The position numbers were made by a program, and so were the translations under genes. Below, piece by piece: positions 38,549 to 51,669 of a DNA stretch of 64,000 nt. The stretch spans positions 23,044,932 to 23,108,931 of the forward strand of contig NC_044016.1 of assembly GCF_900496995.4 (NCBI RefSeq). The letters are read 5' to 3'. The first letter of the stretch is position 1. Each line of letters begins with the position of its first letter. Under the pieces are notes generated by a model. The model was not told where the DNA came from. It searched no databases and saw only the letters and a list, made by a program, of their open reading frames with translations. This DNA comes from Aquila chrysaetos chrysaetos. Lineage: Eukaryota > Chordata > Aves > Accipitriformes > Accipitridae.

Positions 38549-41500
38549 GTGAACATCTCACTCATGAATTAAAGTTACTATCTTTCAGTGAAACCATTAA
38601 AGAGCGAATGAAGTAAATGCATTGTAGATACACTCATTTCTACTGGTAGTAGAAATATTTACTAACTTGACCATTAACCCTGGAGTTTTGATAACTGCTG
38701 TATCATAAAATTTCAAATAGTTATGAACTGGAACTTGCTTTACATCAAGAAACGTTCCATATGTTTCTGGCAACAGAAAGGTATTGCACAACATACTCTT
38801 TAAGCAAACAAGATATTAAGTAATTGTACAAGGAGGAAAGGAACCTACAGATAATATGGCATGAGATTTTGACAAGCACTATGACACTTTACTGCTTACT
38901 GAGTCTTTTTAATTTAAGAGCACTCTGAAGTGGGTTAATGGCTTGCTTTCTTACCACTACCTTCTTGAATATTTTTAAAGAAGACAGTTTAGGAGAGGTT
39001 TTAACTTCATTTTGCTATAAATTTTTTTCTCTTAAGTAACCTTACATGCCTTTGGCAGTGGGGAATTTACAACTACTTCTTTTAACTATTTCTTTAAACA
39101 AAAAAGAAAAGCCTGTATGCATTTGCTTAGAAAAACTATTAGAAAAGTTGTAATATTTAAGGTGATACTTTTTACAGGAGCAAGTTCAAATTAGTCTTTC
39201 AGCACTGTGAAACCAGTATAGTTTTCCAGAATTTATGACTAAGTAGTAATCTAGTATACTAGCAGTTATTATTAATTACTATTAACTATTAAAATACTAT
39301 TTAGTGTGCTACAAACTATGAGATTATTACTAAGTAAAGCTGGCAATACTGGAGACTACTGTAGATTCTAGAAGCTTTAGAATATTTAAGTTTTGGCTTA
39401 GAGAGGGTTAATGTTAATAGACTGTGCTTCTACATTTGATATTTAAGTATTTTAAGGCTTTTTAAAAAAGCTTGTCTAAGCAAACATTTAATTCAGTATA
39501 TTGTTAAGTTACTCTTAAAAATTGTGGTTTTCCTTACATGAGGATGGTGATTAACTTTTACAAATGAGAGCTGGGGGTTAAAATTGATAGCTCCATGAAA
39601 ATATTGGCTTAATGCTCAGTAAAAGCAAATGGAAGGAACTGTCAGAAAATGGAGAATCAAAGAGAGAACATTATTGTGGCACTGTGTCCATCCATAAAGC
39701 CATATGATATCTTAATACCATGGTCTGCTCTAGCATTCTATCTTAAAAAGAATATAATGGAAATGGAAAAGATCCTAAGGAGTGTAACATCTTACAGAAG
39801 GCACTGCTGGAGACGGGATACTGAGCTAGATGGACCTTTAATTTGACCTACTACATTTTATATCACAAATGTACTTTATTTTCTCAGTTGTATCTATTAA
39901 AAGTAAGTAATTTTATTTAAGGTACCTTTATTTAGTTTTATGTAATGAATACATGAATTTAAATGTTGGTTTTATACCCTATTACCTTAATTGCCATTTC
40001 CATCCAAATGTATCTTGGTATCATTCAAAGTAAAAACAAATAAATAAGTAACATATGGCTCATTCACTATCCTTAATGATAAAAGTGTAAAAAAATAAGA
40101 ATCTGCATATATATATTACACTATGAAACTATGTGAAACATGAACTGAAACAATGTGAAAAATGAACTGTATCTTTCTGGTTGTCAAAAATAATGACCAA
40201 TTTACTTTAAAGGTTATATTTTAATGATTATGCTGGTCTATGAGAATGATCTATTTCTTAGGAATTAAAGCACAGAAGATTAAAATAACTTGCTTAAATC
40301 AATATTTCCTGCTTATTGATTTGAAACGTGCTTTAAAGTTATCAAATACATGTATAAGATTGTAGTCAATTCACCTAGAGAGAATACTATTACACCTGAC
40401 TAATTTCATATCAACATTTCACAAAAGGTAATTTTTTTTCTGGTCTAGAAAAGTGAGAGTAATATCTGGAGTATTCAATCTTTTTATTTGTTTTGTTTTT
40501 CCTTCTGGATATTAGATTCACTGTTCCACAGTTCAAGCACTGAAACTTTCAGTCTGAACAAGTAAGATTTATAAACTACAGTTTCTTTGTATTTAACATT
40601 AGATTTAAATAGTAATTAAAAAAATGAAATAAACTTAAAAAGAAAATATCTTCTCAAAAAACAATACAATTGCTATATTTATGTTCTAGTTATATAATAT
40701 GGCTATTTATTAACATTGTAAAAAGTCTTGCTCTAAAATGTTTTTAAAGGTAGCCTTTACGGAGAATTTTTATAAAAAAATCCCTATTTTACCATGTTAT
40801 AAATAGAAAATTTTGGCTTAATTTTTTCTGACGAAATATCTTTCTGAACTGGGTATTACTCATTTTAGCTATCTTACAGTAATTTCTACAGTTTATTCCA
40901 AAATATTGCAGATAATTTCAGACTTGTAAAGACCATCTTCTCCCTTTCCTCCACAATTATACAGAAGCTTAAGTTTTATAAAATTATCCCTGAAAAAGTC
41001 TTGTTTACTGTAATATTCAAGGTCTAAAAAACTTAGTGGAATGATAGTCCAGTTTATTTTGACATGTGCATGTAAATCAATGCCCCCAACATTTATTTTA
41101 AAATTCTACACAATGAAATTACAAATTTGCAAAAAATGTAAAATTCTCAAAATGCAGCTCTTTTTGGAGAAATCCTTGTGGCACATACCCATCTTCCCAC
41201 AAAAGACATTCCCATGACTACCCTAGTTATTACTATTATATCTCAAATGTCTCCTGGATTTTGTGGAAGGAAAGAGAACAGAGCTGCCCAACTGAAATGG
41301 GGCTGTCCCTAATGACTCCAATTTTCCAACATCAGGCCAGAGCCCTATCTCATTCCTATCATATCTTTCTTTTATCTCCTTACTGCCTACACAATGCTGT
41401 TACCTACCTTAAACTGGCTATTCAAAAATCATTTTGGCCAGATACAGGCACTTCTTGGCTAGCTTGGGAGCTGAGAATCTGTGCAGTTCTCCAAGCTACA

Positions 41501-42166
41501 CACAGATAAATATCATATATATATATTCCTTCTGGTTCGGAGTGCTTGCATGCCCCGACACTGATTCTTAGCCATCCCAACCACAGAGTACAGAAGCCTG
41601 TTTGGGGATGTTTTCATTGTGGGATGTGTTCAGGACTGCCTATGAGCTTGGGCATTAAGTGTAACTCGTTTGACTTTTTTAATCTTAAAATGAGTGTAAT
41701 AATATTTAAGTACTTCATACAGGTTTTGTTTGAAGAATCAAATTATATTTGTCATGTCCTGCATGAACTTGCCAAGATTTTCAAATGCAGATCCAGAAAT
41801 ATGAACCCATATTTAGACATATCAGTAAATAATATAACTTTCAAAAGCAATTTCCATTGAAACTTTTAATGTTTCTGTGATGCCAACCAACGTCTCAGAC
41901 ATATCGTGTGACTTTCGTACCCATACTGATACATTCCATACTGCATCTTTTTTTACCAGAAACCTCCTAACCATTCACAGAAACTTTTATAAACTTTTCT
42001 ACATTCTTATGAAGATCTCGCCATTTGCCAAATGCTATTTGTACCTGTGTAGGTATTAGCCACTCAGTGCACCACAAAAGTGTGCATTGAATACTGAAGG
42101 ACAGATTACGTTTCAGCTACTGTTTGAGCTAGACTTACTCTAAGAAATTGAATTCTCTCTTCTCAG
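38549..42166. other. Intergenic stretch upstream of the NLRC4 remnant
   Basis: This is AT-rich DNA with an old CR1/L3-like fragment (about 39540-39870) and short AT runs (for example 41514-41526). The 5' non-coding exons and promoter of NLRC4 should lie in or near here, but no signal identifies them. Confidence 0.5.
39540..39870 (+). repeat. Ancient CR1/L3-like LINE 3' fragment
   Basis: CACTGCTGGAGACGGGATAC followed by TGAGCTAGATGGACC (about 39799-39835) is the 3'-end signature of the old CR1/L3-like family, preceded by matching degraded coding text (AATGGAAATGGAAAAGATCC). It is in plus orientation, opposite to the copies at 4140-4640 and 47925-48430. Confidence 0.5.
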
Positions 42167-42426
42167 TGAAATTATAGAAAGCAACAGAGTACATCTCATT
42201 CAAAGAATGGTAATGATCACTGTTGAGCAAATAGCAGATGACCTTTTGGCCTGCAATGTCATATCTTGTGAAGAAGTGAATGCCATTGCCTGTGAAAAGT
42301 TTGAACAAGAAGACTCAAGAATGATGAGTTACATGATTCTGAATAAAGGTTCAGAAGCCTGCAATATTTTGGTTAAGTCACGTGAGAAACACAAGCCTTT
42401 TCTCTTTCATGAGCTGCAAGGATATT
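42167..42426 (+). pseudogene. NLRC4: NLRC4 pseudogene, CARD exon
   Basis: The frame is open through the exon. It encodes LIQRMVMITVEQIADDLLA, then CEEVNAIACEKFEQEDSRMM and ILNKGSEACNILVKSRE, matching the NLRC4 CARD. An acceptor (TTCTCAG) precedes 42167 and a donor (GTAAGT) follows 42426. The ATG equivalent to the human start is not present in frame; the first in-frame ATG is at 42207. This is the best-preserved part of the gene. Confidence 0.88.
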
Positions 42427-43815
42427 GTAAGTATTACTGCTTATATTTTTGTCTTCTAATCAGGAGTTAAATTATTATAGAAAAAACCATGAAAAACTTG
42501 CAATGCACTCATTTTTACAATAGTCTTATAATTCTGTAGTTAAGTAAACTCTAATTTGATCTGTATGGTCTAAATTGTTTCATCTGAGAGAATAAGAGAG
42601 TGAACACTAAGAAATTTTACAACTGTTAAGACACAAAGAGGGGAAACCCAAATCCAGTGAAAAATTCTGAAAAGGTGAAAATCATCTGTGATCAGATAGT
42701 TGAAGTTCAGACAGTTAAACACATCCCATCACTTGTTTATTGTAAGAGAGTTGTGGGTGAGCTGAACACTGAATTATATCAGTTCTATGGACAAAATTAA
42801 TATAAAATCTAATGGGGATATGTAATGAATTTTTCAAACATAAACCTCTTCCCTGGAAGCTGAAACTACTTGTGCACAGGCTGCAAGTTCGTTATGTTGT
42901 TAAAGGACTATCTTATTGTATAAATGTAAGGCATACACCTAGGCTAATCTTTCGGCACTCCCAGAGAGGCATGACATTTATTACCGAAACATTTCCCTAA
43001 AATAGGTTTCCCTGATTTCCTTCAGTTTGTGGGACTGTGCTTCTTTACTCCACCTGCTTCAAAAATCTGATCTTGAAATAAATGTCTGACTCAGCCCTGT
43101 CCCTTATTCTCCATCTATGCTCTTTAAAAAGTAGTGCATACAAACCTTCCAGGACTCCCTTTAGAAGCTGGTTTTTTGTAAGCTTCAGACTTTCCAGATG
43201 TTATTACATTTTATTGTGTCTAGGATAGAAGGTTCAATTAAGCTCACCTCCAAACTGTATGAAAGCAACTCTTAGACTAACAAAAAGTAACAAAAATGCA
43301 AGAGACATAGTTTAAAAAAAGAACTAGATTAAAAGTTCATTCGGTCCAACAGTCAAAAACTGTTACTGATTTACAAATGTATCTCTCTCAATACTCCAAT
43401 ACCTTTCATATATCTATAAATGCTGTACTTCCATATTAAAACCTTATCACATAAAAAACTCATACTTTCATCATGCATTTGCACATATACACTTTCATAT
43501 GCCTGTATGCAAGCTTACATTTTTGGAATCCAATGCACGAATAGGGTAAGTCCAAAAGGCCCTCAAATAAGGAATTAAGTGGAGCCAGAGTGGTGTCTGC
43601 AGACTGTATGAATCTTCTGCCCAAGGATTAACTACAGCCCTTATCAATTAAGTCTCGCCTAGACAGTGGACAATAAATACATCTCATGCCTCTTGCTTAT
43701 CACCATTTCATTAATGTAGCAAGTACATTCAGGTGGTTCTTCCAAAAGTACTGAAATTTTAATTGACAAACTCATTGACTATTTAATTCACTGATACATG
43801 ATCTGTTTGCCTCAG

Positions 43816-45793
43816 GTACTACCAGGCAAGTGGAACAAGATAAATTAAATTATTTGATTCAGGTTTTAAAGTATGTGTATCTATCTTCAGCTTTTAAAAA
43901 ATACATCCTCTGGGTAGTGATATTGGCATAATTTTTTATTTTGGAATGGCCTATACTGATGTCTTGCTGTGGAAAAAAAATATACATAATAGCAGGAAAG
44001 GACAGCTGACACTTAACGTCCTTCTGGAGGAACTGAAAAATCCCTGCGTTATAGAAGGAGAAGCTGGCAAAGGAAAAACAACTTGTCTAAAAAGAATTGC
44101 TGTACTCTGGGCTTCTGAAAATTGCTCCGCTTTGAAAATCTTCCAATTTGTTTTCTTTATCAGCCTGACTAGCACAAGACATGGAATATATCACTGTCTG
44201 ATCAGCTTCATTTTGAACACCACCTCATCCGCAAACAAGGTTTCATGAAAATGCTACTAGTACAAAGACAAAGGTTCTTTTACTGTTAGACGGATATGAT
44301 GAATTCAAACCCCCAAACTGTCCAGAGATAAAAGCAATGATTAAAGAAAACCACAAATTCAGGAACATGGTCATTATTGCTACCAGGACTGGATCTATTC
44401 ATAAAATCAGACAGTTTGGGTCACTGATTGCTGTAATAGGAGATCTATCGGAGGAGAGTTGCAAGAAGCTCATTAACAATGTCTTGACAAGCTGGCTCAT
44501 GGTCTGTTAAACCAGCTTAAAGAGGCCACTTACAAGAAGAACCTTATGAAGACTCTACTCTGTCATCATTTCTTGTGCCATCCAAATGGGTGAAAGTAAT
44601 TTTCATCCAAGCACCCAGACCCTACTTTTCTCTGCTTTGTATGACTTGATGGTGGAAAAAAACAGGTACAAAACAAAAGAAATAACAGAAAATCATATGA
44701 TGCTGAGCATAAATCATTGTGGAGACTTAGCTTTAGATGGAATATTTGATCAAAGATTTGATTTTCAGACTGAGGATTTAGCTGACATAAGAAAAAGTCC
44801 TGCTAGCTTCAGGTCTTCTAAATAAATACACAGCTCAAAGACTAAAGCCAACATATAGATTCTTTCACAAATCATTTCAGGAATACACTGCAGGCAGAAA
44901 ACTTTGCAAACTATTAACATCCTGCCAAGAAGCAGAAGTAAAGAAAAGGTATAGTTATCTACAGAAAATTAATATTATTTCAGATATTACTAATAATTAT
45001 TTCAATTGATTGTCTACACTTGTGGATCCTCTCTAGATGCCACTAGAATAATTTTGGACTTACTGAAGAGAACTGATCAGCATAGAGATAATTCTGAACT
45101 GTTTTCATTAAATAATGTGGCTTTGGAAAGAGAATACACAAAAAAATCAGAAAATATAACAGAAAAGGAAGATTTAAGAGGAACTGACAAGGATATTTTT
45201 GTGGAGTGTGTCATTAATTTCTTTTATGAAAGTTCTTCACAATCAGCCTTGAGCAGAGATTTTGAAGAGGGTTTTTTGTGATAAAAGTATTTACATTAAT
45301 TCTCAAAATATCCCAACTTATTTCTCTGATTTTTTTAGATCCTTACCAAATTGTCTTAGTGTACTAGGACTCATTAAGTTACACTTTTTTGGAAATTACT
45401 CAACAAGTAAGGAAATAGATGATGAAAATGTGGAAGATCTTCCAATTAATTCACTTAACACTTACATTCCTGAAAAGGCTGTCTCCTTATTCTTCAACTA
45501 GAACCAGAGTCTCAGATCTTTAGAAATTACACTGCAAGATTTCAACAAGTTAAAGAAATGTGATATTAAATATCTGGGCAAAATATGTTGCTCTGCTGCA
45601 AGCCTCAAGCTGCACATCAGCAATAGTGCTGGTATCACAGGAACATTGAAAGAAGTCCTTGAAACCTGTGAAAACTTACAAGATCTTACTGTGGAGTCCA
45701 CACCTCTTACTGTGGAAGATCAGCAACAGATCACAACAATGACAAAGCTGAAAACCTTATATAAAAGAGATCTGCAAAGTGAAAATCTGGAAG
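43816..45793 (+). pseudogene. NLRC4: NLRC4 pseudogene, large NACHT exon
   Basis: The Walker A (IEGEAGKGKTT, about 44050) and Walker B (LLLLDGYDEF, about 44277-44306) motifs are still readable, as are [15 protein letters not shown] and YTCGSSLDATR. The homologous frame changes near 43900 (A run), 44190, 44268, 44486, 44560, 44795 (A run), 45005 and 45270. An in-frame TAG at 45499-45501 replaces a position that is Trp in human. No single frame could give a functional NACHT domain. The donor GTACAG follows 45793. Confidence 0.9.
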
Positions 45794-46056
45794 GTACAGT
45801 AAATGAGATCTTTTAGATAAATGTGGATGAGAAGGTAAAACAAAGGGGCTCATGGCTGCCTTGTATATGGAAGATGCCTGGTTTTGATCAGTTTGAAAAA
45901 TGTTACATTCCTAGAATGCAATTTTATATTCTTGGTGAAAGTGACTGCAGTCTACTCAGTTACGTAAATTTACTTATTTAGTTGTGTAGGTCAGGTCTGG
46001 CCTTTGAATTCCTGTAAATTGCCATTTCATTATATTCTTGGTTCTTGGTACACAAT

Positions 46057-46497
46057 TGTCGTGGTTTCAGCCCAGCCGGTAGCAAAGGACCACGCAGCCG
46101 CTCGCTCACTCCTCCCGCCCCCCTCCGGTGGGATAGGGCGGAGACGGAGGAGAGAAAAAAAAAACCTGGAACCTCGAGGGTTGAGATAAGGGCAGTTTAC
46201 TGGGACAACACAAAAAAAGTTACAACAACAACAACGGTACTAATGAAAGAGTATACAAAAAAAAAGAAGTGATGCACAGTGCGACTGCTCACCACCCGGA
46301 ACCCGACGCTCCGCCACTTCTCCCACCGAAAGTCGAGAGCCACCCTCCCCCCGGCCCACTCCCCATATATATACTGAGCATGATGTCACATGGTATGGAA
46401 TAGCTCCTTGGCTAGTTCAGGTCAGCTGCCCCGGCTATGCCCCCCCACCTCCCAGGTACCTGTAAAAATTAACTCTATCCCAGCTGAACCCAGGACA
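46057..46497 (-). mobile_element. 441-bp solo LTR with 5-bp target-site duplication
   Basis: The element starts TGTCGTGG (46057) and ends CCAGGACA (46497), and is flanked on both sides by ACAAT (46052-46056 and 46498-46502). Read on the minus strand it begins TGTCCTGGGTTCAGCTGGGA and carries a TATATATA stretch at about 46366-46374, consistent with an LTR promoter. A 5-bp duplication is typical of ERVL-type integrases, while alpha- and beta-like elements usually make 6 bp. No internal retroviral sequence flanks it. Confidence 0.88.
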
Positions 46498-47160
46498 ACA
46501 ATATATTAAAAAATCTGTTTTTTAATAAAATACTAGGTGGGAGAAAAAATGTAACAACTCTGGTGCAAATAATCCACAGTAAATGAGACAATGTCTATAC
46601 GCTAGCTGAATTTTGTAAGTGCCGTGGGATACAGCATACCATCACTTTAACTTAGTTTTCACAACAGATGCATATGGTTTTGGCAACCAGATGAGAGTGT
46701 TGTAGCCTAATCTAGACCTGTAACATTGGGCAGAAATTTTCCCTCATTGCTTCCTACATCTCTGTCATAATATCTAGGTAAGCATTTTTTGGAAAGAAGT
46801 CTAGTTCTGATGTTAATACCTAATGTGATGGAAAATCTGCAGTATCTTTTGATAAGTCATTCCCGTAATTAATTAAATGCTTCTAGCTTGAATAGTTGTT
46901 TTCTCTGAAAATTGCAATGGCATTATAAATAAGAGTGTAGTAATTATAATGTAGTATGCTCCAGACATATCTGAGGTGAAGGATTCTACAATTAGGATGA
47001 GGGACATGTATTTCCTTATGCTGTGAATCACACACATCCGGGATCCTTCAATGTTACTGTTAGAGCACGGCACTAATGGAGGATGGGTGCATCTCCTGCT
47101 GGACTGTGCTCTGAGCTTTTCCTCATTCAAGCTATCTATGAATGTATCTTGTCTTGAGAA

Positions 47161-47826
47161 ATGTACACAAGCACTGATGATGCCAAATCTCAGAGACAGG
47201 TGATCATGAGTCAGCAAAGCACTCTTGCAGTGATAAAGACTAAGCACATTGTGGGCAGTACCAGTGTACCCTGGGAAGTGGTTATTCCCTTCTATTCTGC
47301 ACTCTTGAGGCCAAATCTGGAATATGATGTGCAGTTTCAGGCTGCTCAGTATAAAATAGATACTAACAATCTGGTTAGAATCCAACGGAGGGCCACTAAC
47401 ATGGCTAGGGAGCTGGAACACCTAATAACCTGATACATAAGGAGAAGCTAAGAGAACTGGGCATGGTTTGCCTGGAGAAGAAAAGGCTAATGGGGAAACT
47501 AATTGCAGTCGTCCATTACCTTAAGGGTGCTGTAGAAAAGATGGAAATTTTCAGAGCTGCACAAGTAAAGGGCAAGAGTCAACAATGTCAAGCTTGTAAC
47601 AAGGGAAGTTGCAATTGAACATAAAAAGTTTTTTACCATGAAGGTGATCAAACATTGCAACAGGGATCTGGACGTCATTTAATCACTATCCTTGGAGATT
47701 TTCAAAACTCGTCTGGACAAGGCACCGAGCAACCTCATCTAACTTTAAAATCAGCCCTGCTTTGAGCAGGAAATCGAACTAGATGACCTCAGAAGTCCCA
47801 ACCTGATTTTTTCGATCATTCTATGA
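47161..47826 (+). mobile_element. Degenerate CR1 LINE 3' part, plus strand
   Basis: The translation at 47281-47420 gives YSALLRPNLEYDVQFQAAQY and RIQRRATNMARELEHL, the conserved C-terminal region of CR1 ORF2. A decayed remainder follows, ending in AATCGAACTAGATGACCTC and a TTCTATGACAT tail at about 47826. It is older than the 32.7-36 kb copies. Confidence 0.85.
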
Positions 47827-47924
47827 CATATAATCTCAAGATTATTCTGGAACTACATATTAATTAATGCTCTTTCCTGTGTGCCCACATATGCCAAGAT
47901 TGTTAGGAAGAAAAGCATAAGAAT

Positions 47925-48430
47925 ATAACAACAACAGCCATACTGATTCAGAGGAAGGGTCCATCTACCTTGGTTCATTGTCTCCAACAGCACTTGTAAG
48001 TGAATGTCTAAGGAAGAGCAAGAACAATGCAAGAATCTATAATAATTTATTCTCAATAATCTCACAGCCTCTGTTTTAAGCTCAGACCAGTTGCCTGTGC
48101 TTATGATTTGTTTATTCAGTGACCTCCCCAAAGGGTCCTGCTAGTACTTGTCTGTCTTTGCTTCGAGCCCATGTAAACTTCCTGCATCTGCATCATCCTT
48201 TGGCAAAGGGTGTGAAGGACTATGTCCTTAATGTTTGTTTTGGACTAGTTTCAATTGGTGGCCTCTTGTTCTTGTACTGGAAGAAAAAATCCAGTCAGTC
48301 AGTCTCTACCCAACCTTTTCCTTGCACTCATTATTTTGTAGACCTCTGTCATATTCTCCTTAGGTTATCCCTTTTAGATGTTCATATTTTCACACAAAGC
48401 TATTATTTACTTTTCACAAGAACCTGATAT
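47925..48430 (-). repeat. Ancient CR1/L3-like LINE 3' fragment
   Basis: The plus-strand text AGCCATACTGATTCAGAGG, then GGTCCATCTACCTTGG, GTCTCCAACAGCACTTG and later GTAGACCTCTGTCATATTC, is the reverse complement of the old CR1/L3-like 3' region seen also at 4140 and 39540. The family name is from memory and tentative. Confidence 0.55.
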
Positions 48431-48519
48431 CAGTGAAGTGTATCTGTTCCACATACGAATTTGTTCCTGTATTAAATTAAAATGCTGTATACATCTATGA
48501 TGGTTTTTTTTTCCAGCAG

Positions 48520-48609
48520 GTGGACTTATTGATGGAATAAAGAAACTTGTGAATGCTGAAGGGCTTGTAGTTAACATAAGTATGGATGAAGGTGATGCAA
48601 AAAAATTAG
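48520..48609 (+). pseudogene. NLRC4: NLRC4 pseudogene, LRR exon
   Basis: Ninety bases encode GLIDGIKKLVNAEGLVVNIS, then MDEGDAKKL, between a TTTTCCAGCAG acceptor and a GTAATT donor. The exon itself is open, and its phase fits the exon before and after it. Confidence 0.82.
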
Positions 48610-49376
48610 GTAATTTCCTCTCTCCTATTTTACACCATAATCAAGTATATAGTGCTGAGAATGTGAATGTTTTAACAAGTTGGTCTGAAGTTTGTACATG
48701 AAAATCCTATCAACTAATTTAGAGAAGTAATTTCTTATACATTTACGTTGAAGTCTTGATGTGTTCTGTATCCTGATCATCACAAAGTATTGCAGTGCTC
48801 CTTTCAAGTCAGTAGTGCATGCTGTAGTCAAACAGATCTAACATACTGATCCCAGGACTGGCTAAGCTGCATGAACCACAAGTCAGGAGGTTGCAAAGAT
48901 GATACAGTTCTGTTCCCTAACCTATTGCTGACTTTCTGCAAGGTCAGCCACTGGATACCAAGGTTGAAAAGCTTGAATAATGTTTGCTAGGGCCACACAA
49001 CCCAGTAACTGAAATGGAGACAGCAATTCATATGTCTACCCATCCTCTCTTTGATGGCATGGTAAAAAAATGCTTTTCCTGGATTTGTTCCACAGGAAGA
49101 TCACATTTGATCCTCTATGAGTTACTTTCTCTGGACTGAGGGGCAGTTTATATTGATTACATGATACAGTAGCTGAACAGGAGGCTGTGTTTATAATTTT
49201 TTTTCAAACAAAACCTGTCATATATTTCATGGCATCAAAATATAGATAGTTGTATGCCAGACAGTAAACATCTAACTCTGTCTAGCCATTTGCTGTGATC
49301 AAGACATTATAAACATATCAAAACAGTTCACCTAACAATGTGACCTGGGTTGTTTTTGTTTTTTTTCCATTCATAG

Positions 49377-49547
49377 CTGAAGGTAGCAGAAATTTGAGAA
49401 AGCTACACTTATTATACATGAATCATTTGACAGCTATTGGGGATGGCATAACCTACATTGTAAGATCAGTCTCTGATGAACTAAGTGAACTGGAAGAAAT
49501 CCAACTAGTCAACTGCTGTATCTCCACCAATGCTGTGGAACTTCTAG
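49377..49547 (+). pseudogene. NLRC4: NLRC4 pseudogene, LRR exon
   Basis: Fifty-seven codons are open and encode AEGSRNLRKLHLLYMNHL, then GDGITYIVRSVSDELSELEE and IQLVNCCISTNAVELL. The match to the human LRR region is strong. The acceptor is TTCATAG and the donor GTAAGA. Confidence 0.87.
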
Positions 49548-51669
49548 GTAAGAGTAGTAATAGTAACTTTACAAACTGAATATGCATGTTTTGAAAATCA
49601 AAACATAATTCTATAACAGAAGAAAAAAGCATATAAGGATAAAATCAGAAACACTTAGGTTCACATTAAGTTTCAGTTAGCAGAGATGTAAAATACAGTA
49701 AGGAAAGTTTTATATAAAGCTTTTATATAAATCCTAAGTATAAAGGTTATATAAAAGAGAAAGATAAACTATTGCATAGCTCTGTAAACACAGAAAATAG
49801 GAAAGCAAATAATGGATGATGCAAGCAAACTAGTTTTCAAAGTTGTTTTTGTTTCAGTCATTACCAAAAATATTAGTTCTGATCAGGTACCTACTCAAAT
49901 AATTTAACAAGGTCACAGTAGTACAAATAAGGATAAATAAAAATTATTTAACTAAAACACATGAACTCAGGTTAGCAGAACCTAGGGAAATTCACAATTA
50001 AGTATGTAAGGAACAAGCTGAAAGAATCATTGAACTATAGACAACTGTCTCTGAACATTTGTGGAGGCAAGAAAGTGGAAAACCCAGTATCTTTTCCTTG
50101 AAAGGAGGAAATCATAGAGAAGCCAACCTCCCTCTGATACCAAGAAAAATTCTGAGACAGATTATCACACATTTTGTAAGCACTTAAATTATAGAGATAA
50201 AAGGTAGTGTGAACAAATCACATCAAACCTTTCCAGGGAACAGGGTAATAAGATTGTGAAAAGATAAGTCTGGATCTATCATAACTCAAATGAGGTTTTT
50301 AACCTATCCTATACAACATCCTTAACAAGAAGCTAATGAAATATATACAAATAAAATGGGTGCACAACTGGTTGAAAAATTACTTTCAAAGAGTTATCAT
50401 AAATGTTTCACTAAGTGAGAGCACATTTTCATACAATCAAATCCTTCCATATTCTAAACAATATTTTAACTGATGGCTTAAATGACAGAATGGAGGATAC
50501 ATGTATAAAATTTCAGATGATACTGAGCTTGGAAGGCTTACAAGCCCTGTTGGAATACAAAACCATAAATAAAATTGGATGCATTTAAGAGGTGCTCCAA
50601 AAAGAACGATAGGGGATTCAGTATAGACAGATGTAAAGGGCTGTAGCGGGGAATGAGACATGAATATCATGAATATAAAATGGAGATTTACCTGTGTAGC
50701 AGGAAAGAATCAGAGCTCTTCTGTGGAAGACTGGAAATATTATGCTATTGCAAAAAATATCTGCTGGTGAGTCCTGAGCAAGAAATCTGTGCCCAACCTC
50801 AGTATCATAATTTAAAAAGGTATGGAGAAATTGAGAGAGAGCACCAAGAACAGCTAGAGGTTAAGAAAATGTGACTTAGGAGGAATGGTTTAGTTTTGTT
50901 TTGGTTGAGAGAGAAGACTGAAAAAGATATGAAAAATTTTTTATGCTCTTTAAACATTGCTACAAAGAGATGAGAATCAACCATTCTTTTTGTCCACCTG
51001 GAGAAGAAAGTAGCTAAATTTGCAACAGAGAATATTTAGAATGGGTATTGGCAGAAGCTTTTTAAATCCAGGAAGGTAAAATAGTGCCTAGGGAGAATAT
51101 GGAAATTTTCAAAGAGCAAGATAGATAAATATGTATCATGAATGGTTTAGTCTTATCAGTATCCTGCCCCATTACAGATGTTTAGACTCTAAGGTCCCAT
51201 CTAGTCCCACTCTTCCACAGTTCTCTGATTCTGTAAAATATACATTTTTATATCATAACAAAAAAACTTGACAGCTTTGTGAAGCAGGAGGTTGAAGTCA
51301 CCAGGGCTTAAACCACTAAAGAATCTCCCATGTGTTCACATAGCTTTGCCCTGCTTCTGTGTTGCACAGACAACTTAAAGTTGTCTCATTGCCACTAAAG
51401 ATTCACTTAGCCACCAGAATATAAGTTATACAGAACCATTATTCCAGCTCTTACAGCTGGCCAGGTCCTTTATTTTATCAATTCCTAGAGACACAGTTAA
51501 CAAGAGAGCACAGTTTGCATCAGAGAGACGTCAGAAAAACAAGAAAACTCTGGAGGTTTTTAAAAATCTTGTCTTGCTGTTCATTAAAAAACAAAGCTAA
51601 GGAAGGTGCAATAGAAGACAAGTCATGCTGCACTGAAAACATGCATAACAAGCTTTTTTCCTCTCATAG
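49548..51669 (+). other. NLRC4: NLRC4 pseudogene intron with old CR1 remnant
   Basis: This intron is largely occupied by a degraded CR1-like sequence (about 50000-51235) in plus orientation. No gene is seen. Confidence 0.7.
50000..51235 (+). repeat. Degenerate CR1 LINE remnant, plus strand
   Basis: Text such as TTTCAGATGATACTGAGCTTGG (about 50511-50532; CR1 has the 'DDTEL'-type codons here) and a TGATTCTGTAAAATA tail at about 51227-51241 identify an old CR1. Extensive substitutions and indels make boundaries approximate. Confidence 0.6.

Larger units (their letters stand above)
45794..48519 (+). other. NLRC4: NLRC4 pseudogene intron with three mobile-element insertions
   Basis: The intron between the NACHT exon and the first LRR exon holds a solo LTR with a target duplication (46057-46497), a degenerate CR1 (about 47161-47826) and an ancient CR1/L3-like fragment (about 47925-48430). 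It is the most insertion-rich intron of the remnant. Confidence 0.8.

Noticed and set aside
42207..45793. NLRC4 as a functional gene with unusual extra introns
   Set aside because: The frame changes occur within continuous homologous text without intron-like insertions or GT-AG pairs, and a TAG replaces a conserved Trp, so extra splicing cannot rescue it.
46057..46497. A full endogenous retrovirus inside the NLRC4 remnant
   Set aside because: Only one LTR is present and ordinary intron DNA flanks it on both sides; no gag, pol or env-like frame is adjacent.
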